Shown in pieces: positions 57,867 to 64,000 of a stretch of DNA of 64,000 bases. A program made the translations under genes and the position numbers. The notes under the pieces were generated by a model. It made no database searches. It was not told the DNA's origin and was given only the letters and a program-made list of their open reading frames with translations. Source of the DNA: an uncultured Chiayiivirga sp. (GTDB lineage Bacteria; Pseudomonadota; Gammaproteobacteria; Xanthomonadales; Xanthomonadaceae); assembly GCA_934525595.1 (NCBI GenBank), contig CAKSZJ010000014.1:24563-88562 (forward strand), given 5' to 3'. Every line of letters starts with the position of its first letter. Position 1 is the first letter of the stretch.

Positions 57867-58865
57867 CTAGGCCGGAAGCATTATGCCAAGTGCGGCGCGC
57901 GCATCGGACCAGCGCGCGTCGCTCACCAGAGCCTCCCAGCACGGCGAGGGACGCCCCGCCAGCGACGCGAGCGCGTCGGTGCGCACATCGCGCTCGCGCA
58001 TCGCCGCCAAGGCATCGGGAACCAGCGCCGGGGCGCACACCAGCACGCTGTCGCAGCCGGCATCGTAGTGCGCATGCAGGCGTGCCGCGACGCCTCCGGC
58101 GGATTCGGCCGCCGCCATGCCGATGTCGTCGCTGAACACCACGCCGGAAAACTTCATCGTGCCGCGCAGGTAGTCGATCCAGAAGCGCGAATAGCCGGCC
58201 GGCTCGGCATCCACGGCGGGATAGCCCACGTGCGCCATCATCACCGCTTCGGCGCCGGCGGAAAGAGCGGTGCGGAAGGGCAGCAGATCCTCGGCCTCCA
58301 GCACCTCCAGCGGGCGCGGGTCGAGCGCCGCGTCGAAATGGGTGTCCTCGAGCACCGAGCCGTGCCCGGGGAAGTGCTTGAGCGTGGCGGCCATGCCGGC
58401 GTCGTGCATGCCCTGCACGTAGGCCGCGGCGAGGTTTGCGGTCACGCCCGGCGCGAGGTGGAAGGCGCGCTCGCCGATGGCGCGGTTGCCGCGCTTGAGG
58501 TCCACCACCGGCGCGAAGCTCAGGTCCAGGCCGATCGCGCGCATCTCTGCCGCCATCAGCCAGGCGTGGGTGCGCGCGCCCTCCAGCGCGCCGACGGCAT
58601 CGGTGTCGAAGCGCGCACCGAACAGCGACAGCTGCGGCAGTGCGGAAAACCCCTCGCGGAAACGCTGCACCGGCCCGCCCTCCTGATCCACGCACAGGAT
58701 CAACGGACGCGGCGCGGCCTCGCGCAGCTGCGCGCACAGCTCGGACACCTGCTGGCGCGAAGCGAAGTTGCGGGTGAACAGGATCACCCCGCCGACGCCC
58801 GGATGCGCCAGCCAGTCGCGCTCTTCGGGTTGCAGCCGGGTATTGGAAATACCGATTACGAGCAT
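57867..58865 (-). CDS. nagZ: Beta-N-acetylhexosaminidase NagZ
   Basis: 332 aa GH3 enzyme of peptidoglycan recycling that removes GlcNAc from anhydro-muropeptides. DQEGGPVQRFR, KHFPGHGS (catalytic His loop) and FSDDIGM (nucleophile Asp) are present. Cytoplasmic, no signal peptide. Located 151 bases upstream of hpt in the same direction. With ampE-like and NagZ in the window, cell-wall-linked beta-lactamase control is possible but no ampR or ampC is seen. Confidence 0.95.
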   Translation of the reverse strand: MLVIGISNTRLQPEERDWLAHPGVGGVILFTRNFASRQQVSELCAQLREAAPRPLILCVDQEGGPVQRFREGFSALPQLSLFGARFDTDAVGALEGARTHAWLMAAEMRAIGLDLSFAPVVDLKRGNRAIGERAFHLAPGVTANLAAAYVQGMHDAGMAATLKHFPGHGSVLEDTHFDAALDPRPLEVLEAEDLLPFRTALSAGAEAVMMAHVGYPAVDAEPAGYSRFWIDYLRGTMKFSGVVFSDDIGMAAAESAGGVAARLHAHYDAGCDSVLVCAPALVPDALAAMRERDVRTDALASLAGRPSPCWEALVSDARWSDARAALGIMLPA

Positions 58866-59266
58866 GGTCGACGCGCCTTGAAAGCCTGCATGGGAACGCC
58901 CGCTCTCCGGCAGCGACGCAGAGCGGGGCGACGAGGATGCACGCATCCGGATCGGCCTGTAAATCGTCGGCACGTGGGTGGGCAGGCACCTAGGCATTGC
59001 CGTCGCACCCAGCGAGAACAGCTTTGATCCACTTCCGTGATGGTTTCCGGAACGGCTTCGCATCCGCGCTGTCGGCCAGATGAGTGCTCACGAAATAGCC
59101 GGCGGTCGCAGGAGGATCCGGCTCCCAGAGACGTTCGGATCGGATGCACTGCAGCACAGGCATGCGATGGCTTCCGCGCCCGATCCTGGAAATGCGGCCA
59201 TGGGTGGGCCTCAGGGGACTGGGCCAGCGTCGCCTTTGTGATGCCCGCCGCTTCCCTAGAATCCTT
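58866..59266. other. Degenerate sequence downstream of the broken subtilase
   Basis: About 400 bases without a supported gene. On the minus strand one frame ending at 58990 reads plausibly protein-like near its end (e.g. PPATAGYFVSTHLADSADA), but it has no start or domain I recognise. It may be a fragment of a second gene joined to the subtilase remnant. Confidence 0.4.
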
Positions 59267-59989
59267 CGCCGGTTCCCCGGCGCCGCACTCGTCGGCGCCA
59301 TTCCAGGTTCCCATGTCGGAGGGATCGCCGTCGCGTCCGCTGCCGTCGCGTGCTTCCGCGGCATTGCTGATGAAGTCGTAGCCCGGCACGGTCTTGGCAT
59401 CGAGATCCGGGTGCGCGGTGCGACCTGTGTCAATGACCGCGATCACGATCCCGCTGCCCATGGAGTGGTCCCACGCCGGCTCGATGTTGAGCCCTCCGAC
59501 CGCCTCGCGCAGCTCCCACTGGCTGGGATACCTCGGATCGTTGGGTACGGCAGTGGGCCAGTGCCTGACGTTGGGCTCGATGGACTCGATCGCGGGGTTG
59601 GCGGCCATCTAGTGCATGAAACGGGTCGCTGCGCTCTGGCCCAGCGCCTTGGAAAGACTCAGCAGGTGGCCGCCGGTGGCGAGGCGGCGTTCGCGTTTGG
59701 CGCTGACGGACAGCGCCGCGTTGACGCGCGCCAGATCCTGATCCACCGCCTTGCGCGTATCTGCCGCGGCCTTGGCGGCTTCGTCCCCCGGCGCGGCGTC
59801 GTCGCGGTAGTAGACGATGAAGCCACCGATCGCCTCGTTGTCGGCCCCGGCGTTGAGCATCACGCGCGGCGCGGCTGCGGATGGCGTGATCGCATCGGGC
59901 GCGGCTCCTGCCATGCCATCGGCGGGAAGGAGGATGGCGGCGAGAATCAGCAGGGTCGATTTGACGCTGCGGCGGGCTGCGGGTTTCAT
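59267..59989 (-). pseudogene. Broken subtilisin-like (S8) peptidase
   Basis: The reading frame starts with a signal peptide (MKPAARRSVKSTLLILAA...) and a propeptide-like region (GGFIVYYRDDA...), then meets an in-frame TAG (59609-59611) directly after RFMH. The same frame continues with MAANPAIESIEPNVRHWP and the catalytic-Asp segment IAVIDTGRTAHPDLD, as in Xanthomonadales S8 proteases, then loses homology after ECGAGEPA near 59267. The catalytic His and Ser regions are gone. The gene is therefore inactivated twice: an amber codon and a 3' truncation. Confidence 0.82.
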
Positions 59990-60266
59990 GCGGCACCTCG
60001 GTCTGAATGAAGGGCCGGGCGCATCGCGCTGCGTCCGGCAGGGAGAGAAGGCGCAAGATCGCGTCGAACCGGCTCACCCAGGGGATCAGTGCGTAATTGC
60101 GCGACGGATCGTGTCACACCGCCGCCGGCGTGCGCAGCGGCGCTCGGGCGTGCCGCACACGCGGCTCCTCCAGCCCCAATGCTCCGGACTGTCTAGTCTC
60201 GGGACTCCGCCGTCATATGGGTGCCGCGTTTCCTCAGCTCCATGCGAATGGTGGGGAGGGAATACA

Positions 60267-62975
60267 TCAAATCATGCGAAGAATGTCCTGGATGATCCAG
60301 TACTCGTCGCGGTTGCGCTTTCTCAAAAGTTCCAGGGCCGTTTCCAGCCGCTCCCGTCCACCAGCCCGGTCGCCTTCGGCTAGGGTGACCCGCGCATCGA
60401 GATAGCTCAGTTCTCCGGCGAAATCGCTGTCGTTCCGGATCATTTCCGGAGCATGCGTCTGCACCGTCGTTGCCAGCGCGCGCGCTTCGGCGATACGCTC
60501 CTGAGCCAGGCGCAGGTGAATAAGATTCAACTGGAACGCCGCGAGGAAAATCTGCGATAGCGTATCTTCCTTGCCCTGCAAGTGGCCAACGCCCGTTTCG
60601 AGAAGATATTCCGCCGATTCCACGCGCCCCAGCCGCAGTTCGGCCACGGCCAGCGTGTTCTGCGCATTCAAGGTGTGGGCATGGGCAGGTCCCACCTGGT
60701 TGTTCAGGCCGACATAGGCGATGCGCGCATGGCGTTCGCAGTCTTCCCATTGCGCGAGCTTGGTATAGACGTTGGCCAGGCCCAGCGTGGCGCGCAGCGT
60801 GTATTCGTGCTGCGGCCCCATGACCTGCGCATAGTCCCTGACCAGTTCGATATAGGTCTGCTCCATCTCGTGGCCCTTGCCCGCCTGCACCTGACTGCCC
60901 GCCAGTTGCTGGCGCGCACGCAGCACATTGAGGGCTTCTTCGCCCTCGTCCTGACTCAGTTTCGCCACGACTTGCTGCTGCGAGGCTTCGGCGATGGCCG
61001 AAGACGTGGCGCTCATAGTCCTGGCGAAGTTCAGCTTCTGCGTCACCCTGATCAGAAGTTTCGGGTCGGCGTCTGGCAGGTCATTCAGTGACTTCACGGC
61101 CTCTTCGAGGGGCAATATGGCATCCGCATAGCGCATGGAGGCAAGTTCGATCAGCCCGCGCAGTTGATAGGCTTCCACATGCAGCGATGGCGAAGCTGAG
61201 GCCAGATGCAGGATGCCAGGCCAGATGGTGTCGAGGCGTTCCCTGGCTGTGTCGCGTTCGCCAGAAATGGCCAGCGATTGAATCTCGCGGAGCTGCGCCT
61301 CGGCGGTATCTTCCGATGCGCCGTCTCCCAGCTGTGCGAACCGGGTGGCGGCATGGGCGAACTGCTCGCGTGCCTTATCGTATATGGACAGCTGATAATA
61401 GGCCTCGCCCAGCGTGCGGTGAATGTTGGCCGCGACCTGTGGATCGTCGGAGAAACGCGACTGGATGGCAGGTTCAGCGCGGTCGATGGCTTCGATCAGC
61501 GGGATATTCGCCCGCCCGCCATGCACCGGGTTGGCCGTTGCCAGCAAATCCCGGTTGAGAAACTGGGTGACCGCCTGGGCCACTCGCATTTCGCGCACCG
61601 CGCGGACATTGGCCTCGGCCACGCTCTGGTACATGACCCACGTCACCACGCAGCCGATGGCCAGCAGGGATACCCCCGCCAGCATCCAGGGCCGGCGCGC
61701 CCTTGCTGCGGCCAGCGCGCGCTCGTTGATGGCGGCCTGCCGCGCCGCCGCGATCTCCCGTTCCCGCTGCAAGGCGCGCTGTTCTCGATTGCGCAGGCGA
61801 AGCGCCAGCTCGCGTGCGGATGCCGGACGCAATTCCGGGTTGCCGTTGGCGGCAGCGGCAATGTCCTCACGCAACAGGGCGTCGTCGATATCGCCCTCCC
61901 AGCCCGGTGACATCGGCCGGCGGAAATCGCCCACGCATAGCTGATACAGCACCACGCCCAGCGCATAGATATCCGAACGCACCGTGGGCACTTGCCCGGC
62001 GAGTAGTTCCGGGGCCAGATAAGGCAGGGTGCCGCTCAGAGCATTGGCATCCATCATCTGGGTAGCCGTTAGCCCTAGCCGGGAAATGCCCAGAGCTTCG
62101 AGCCGGTCCGGCTCCAGCACCCGACCACTGCCGAAATCCACCAAGCGCGGCTGCCAGTTTCCTGGTGCACCTGTCACCAGCAGATTGGCCGGTTTCAGAT
62201 CCTTGTGCAGCACGCCCACATCGTGCGCCATCGCCACGGCCTCGGCGATACTGGCCAGAAGCGCGATGCGCTCCCCCAGCGGCATCGCCCCAAGGCCGTC
62301 CTGTTCCTCGGCCCATTCGTCCAGTCGCATACCGCCGAAATGGGATTCGATGAAATAAGGTGCGTTGCTGAAATCCCAGTCGGAGACATAAACGAACTCC
62401 TCGCGCTCGCCCAGCGATTCACGCAGCAGGCGTGATATCGTCACCTCGCGCTTGAGCGCATACAGGCGGCTGCCGTCGAAACTGAACTTGTAAACCCGCT
62501 GCGCCCCGGATTTCGCATGCGCAGCCAGCCATACCTCGCTGCGCTCGGCCGAATCCAGCGCCCGCACCAGATGCCAGCCGGGCCTGCGCGGCACACTGTC
62601 GCCCACCTGAAAATGCGAGGGAACCACCTCGCGCGCAACCACCTCGCGCTCCACCTTACCGACCAGGCGATAACCTACCCGGGGGACGGTGATGATGGCC
62701 GCTTGATTCGCCTCCCCGAAAGCCTTGCGTAGCTTGCCGATGGTGTTGGTGAGCGCCGCCTCGACAACGACGCGGCCTTTCCAGATCGCGTCGATCAGCT
62801 CCTCCCGGGTGACCACTTCACCTGCGTTGAGGAAAAGCAACAGCAGCACATCCATCGGCTTGCGCTCGATCGCGATCAGCTCGCCATCCACCCGCAACTG
62901 CCAGGTGCCTTCGTCAAACTGCACGGTGCCCAGCGTCCAGCGATAGGCCGTTCGAGTGTTGTTTGAGGGTTTCAC
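60267..62975 (-). CDS. OmpR-type winged-HTH - protein kinase - transmembrane - TPR protein
   Basis: 902 aa from GTG 62975 (GAGG upstream). Domains: N-terminal OmpR/PhoB-like wHTH (about 12-105, LRVDGELIAIERKPMDVLLLL, WKGRVVVEAALTNTIGKLRK), a Hanks-type kinase domain (135-395) with HKDLKPANLL and VDFGSG, one transmembrane helix (431-450), and a helical TPR region to the C-terminus. The glycine-rich loop is degenerate (RALDSAERSEVW), but the Lys in VYKF, the HKD and the DFG are kept. The topology suggests the kinase and DNA-binding parts are cytoplasmic and the TPRs periplasmic. Function unknown. Confidence 0.85.
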   Translation of the reverse strand: MKPSNNTRTAYRWTLGTVQFDEGTWQLRVDGELIAIERKPMDVLLLLFLNAGEVVTREELIDAIWKGRVVVEAALTNTIGKLRKAFGEANQAAIITVPRVGYRLVGKVEREVVAREVVPSHFQVGDSVPRRPGWHLVRALDSAERSEVWLAAHAKSGAQRVYKFSFDGSRLYALKREVTISRLLRESLGEREEFVYVSDWDFSNAPYFIESHFGGMRLDEWAEEQDGLGAMPLGERIALLASIAEAVAMAHDVGVLHKDLKPANLLVTGAPGNWQPRLVDFGSGRVLEPDRLEALGISRLGLTATQMMDANALSGTLPYLAPELLAGQVPTVRSDIYALGVVLYQLCVGDFRRPMSPGWEGDIDDALLREDIAAAANGNPELRPASARELALRLRNREQRALQREREIAAARQAAINERALAAARARRPWMLAGVSLLAIGCVVTWVMYQSVAEANVRAVREMRVAQAVTQFLNRDLLATANPVHGGRANIPLIEAIDRAEPAIQSRFSDDPQVAANIHRTLGEAYYQLSIYDKAREQFAHAATRFAQLGDGASEDTAEAQLREIQSLAISGERDTARERLDTIWPGILHLASASPSLHVEAYQLRGLIELASMRYADAILPLEEAVKSLNDLPDADPKLLIRVTQKLNFARTMSATSSAIAEASQQQVVAKLSQDEGEEALNVLRARQQLAGSQVQAGKGHEMEQTYIELVRDYAQVMGPQHEYTLRATLGLANVYTKLAQWEDCERHARIAYVGLNNQVGPAHAHTLNAQNTLAVAELRLGRVESAEYLLETGVGHLQGKEDTLSQIFLAAFQLNLIHLRLAQERIAEARALATTVQTHAPEMIRNDSDFAGELSYLDARVTLAEGDRAGGRERLETALELLRKRNRDEYWIIQDILRMI

Positions 62976-63488
62976 GGTTGCCTCATGATCGGTTGAGCGG
63001 GGGTCTCTTGTGTCCGTACGCGGTGCAGGGAGCTTCGAGCAATCGCAGGTAAAACAACTAGTTAAGCTCCGTGTGGCAGCCGTGTGATGGTCGTGCGAAA
63101 TTCGTGCGAAATCCGTGAGGACAAATCGCACGGCGTGTGTTCATCATGGCCTAGGGTAGACATGGCCGCAATCCTGCGGCTGGATTGCCGGGCAGGGCCG
63201 CATCGGCAGAGAGTTCCTGTGATCGTGTGCGGCCTGGCCCGAAGGCGGCTCGGCGCGGTCAACGTATCGTTCAATCGAAGTAAGGGGCGGGACATGATGA
63301 AGGCAAACATGCCAACGATTCAACGCAATGGCGCAGGCACGCCGAGTCGTCTATCTGATGCCGCCCGGATGCACTTTGATAAGAGCGATGCCGCATCAGC
63401 CGGAAGCGTGAGGCGTTCGATCTTACATCAGGTGGATCAGCCACGAGTCCTCAGAAACGGCAACCGCGAAGAAAGGAAAGAATTTGCA
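62976..63488. promoter_or_regulatory. Divergent regulatory region between the kinase and the secreted repeat protein
   Basis: 513 bases with no supported gene. It holds the five 11-bp repeats and, near 63294, an in-frame ATG after GGGGCGGGAC that could extend the secreted protein by 65 residues without a signal peptide. Otherwise I see nothing recognisable. Confidence 0.45.
63069..63123. repeat. Five contiguous 11-bp direct repeats upstream of the wHTH-kinase gene
   Basis: Units: CCGTGTGGCAG (63069), CCGTGTGATGG (63080), TCGTGCGAAAT (63091), TCGTGCGAAAT (63102), CCGTGAGGACA (63113). All begin YCGTG and are spaced exactly 11 bp, one turn of DNA. They start 94 bases upstream of the GTG start. 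OmpR-type wHTH proteins bind such phased direct repeats, so autoregulation is plausible. Confidence 0.75.
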
Positions 63489-64000
63489 ATGAGAACAAAG
63501 CACTCCAATATTCATGCGTTTGCAGCAACCCTGAAGCAGTGGCTTCTTCTGCTGTTGATTGGCGTGCTGTTACTGCCAATTCACGCTGATGCTCAAAGCC
63601 TCCCAGCGCCTACGTTGACCAGTCCATCGAATGGGGCCACAAACCTCACGAATCCTGTCGCATTCAGTTGGTCTGCAGTGACGGGTGCCACAGGCTATGT
63701 AATCGTCATCAGCGAGAACAGTGGGTTTACCGGGTATTCCAATGGAACGTGCAACGATCCCACATGTGTTCTGGCGCGGGGGGTCACAGGAACCAGCACC
63801 AGTTACGACTTGCCCAAGACTGGATTCACCTATTATTGGAAGGTGGCGGCAGCCAATGCAAGCAGCTTCGGCTGGTCATCGACGAGGAGTTTCACCACGG
63901 CCTCAGGCACGCTCCCAGCGCCCACGTTGACCAGTCCATCGAATGGGGCCACAAACCTCACGAATCCTGTCGCATTCAGTTGGTCTGCAGTGACGGGTGC
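63489..64000 (+). CDS. Secreted fibronectin-type-III-like repeat protein (3' end outside the window)
   Basis: Open from ATG 63489 to the window end, 170 codons visible. A signal peptide (about 1-36, LLLLLIGVLLLPIHADAQS) is followed by 104-residue modules beginning PAPTLTSPSNGATNLTNPVA, with FSWSAVTGATGYVIVI and YYWKVAAAN typical of FnIII/Ig-like extracellular domains. The SD is AAGGAAAG. Codon use is more AT-ending than in the neighbours. Such proteins are usually adhesins or binding modules of secreted enzymes. The total length and C-terminal domain are unknown. Confidence 0.7.
   Translation, partial: MRTKHSNIHAFAATLKQWLLLLLIGVLLLPIHADAQSLPAPTLTSPSNGATNLTNPVAFSWSAVTGATGYVIVISENSGFTGYSNGTCNDPTCVLARGVTGTSTSYDLPKTGFTYYWKVAAANASSFGWSSTRSFTTASGTLPAPTLTSPSNGATNLTNPVAFSWSAVTG
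63600..64000 (+). repeat. Tandem coding repeat, period 312 bp
   Basis: Bases 63600-63688 and 63912-64000 (89 bases, the second copy cut by the window) differ at a single base (63611/63923, a synonymous third codon position). The intervening part of the module is not duplicated within view. The near-identity implies recent duplication or gene conversion. Confidence 0.9.

Noticed and set aside
63294..63488. Earlier ATG for the secreted repeat protein
   Set aside because: It has a good ribosome binding site but would place 65 residues before the signal peptide; kept only as an alternative.

Overview
The window is a 64 kb piece of a high-GC gammaproteobacterial chromosome. Gene content and order point to the Xanthomonadales (Xanthomonadaceae, Lysobacter or Rhodanobacteraceae type). 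Examples are divergent bamD and rluD, a DUF6776-bactofilin-erpA-nudC run, a 5'-methylthioinosine phosphorylase next to hpt, an ntrX-trkA-trkH order, and a secreted esterase carrying the FDGFESGD tag. The genus cannot be fixed from the sequence alone. Coding density is high and many genes are coupled by ATGA, TGATG or GTGA stop/start overlaps.

Layout. 0-7 kb: an fnr-type regulator (cut by the window edge), pldA, ppc, and divergent cysK/cysB. 6.9-12.4 kb: a two-gene signalling operon, a receiver/GGDEF/EAL protein with degenerate output domains translationally coupled to a hybrid histidine kinase with an Hpt domain. 12.5-21.2 kb: housekeeping genes (DUF4126, DUF6776, bactofilin, erpA, nudC, ampE-like, nadE, bamD, rluD, pgeF). 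21.3-25.9 kb: a CsgG-like secreted protein, clpB behind a sigma32-type promoter, and a comEA-like gene. 26-31 kb: an OleB/haloalkane-dehalogenase-type hydrolase, arfB, an acyltransferase, a uracil-DNA-glycosylase-like protein, a secreted esterase and an acyltransferase-3. 30.8-35.4 kb: rpoD, a cyclic-nucleotide/rhodanese fusion, hemF and dtd. 35.6-39.6 kb: an lpxL-like gene, a ydbS/ydbT-like pair and a mazEF-type toxin-antitoxin. 39.6-46 kb: trkH-trkA-ntrX-like, then divergent phhA and an Lrp-type regulator, then truC. 46.4-51.1 kb: an ECF sigma factor, a DMT transporter, prpD and an FMN-dependent glutamate-synthase-like enzyme. 51.3-54.8 kb: a tightly coupled arsenic operon. 55-58.9 kb: tRNA-Leu(UAA), an acyltransferase and a purine-salvage/cell-wall cluster (nagZ, hpt, mtnP, DUF6164). 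58.9-64 kb: an accessory stretch with a decayed subtilase, a wHTH-kinase-TPR protein and a repeat-containing secreted protein that runs off the window.

The most unusual points are these. (1) The arsenic operon is arsR, acr3, an ATP-grasp-like gene of unknown function, and an arsC::arsN2 fusion, all joined by 4-base overlaps. (2) NadE has lost its glutaminase Glu and Cys. (3) The NtrX-like regulator lacks the GAFTGA loop and the Walker B glutamate. (4) Five helically phased 11-bp repeats lie upstream of the wHTH-kinase gene. (5) A ydbS-like gene has no stop codon, and one substitution that would be silent in the overlapping gene would restore it. (6) The terminal secreted protein has repeat modules nearly identical at the DNA level.
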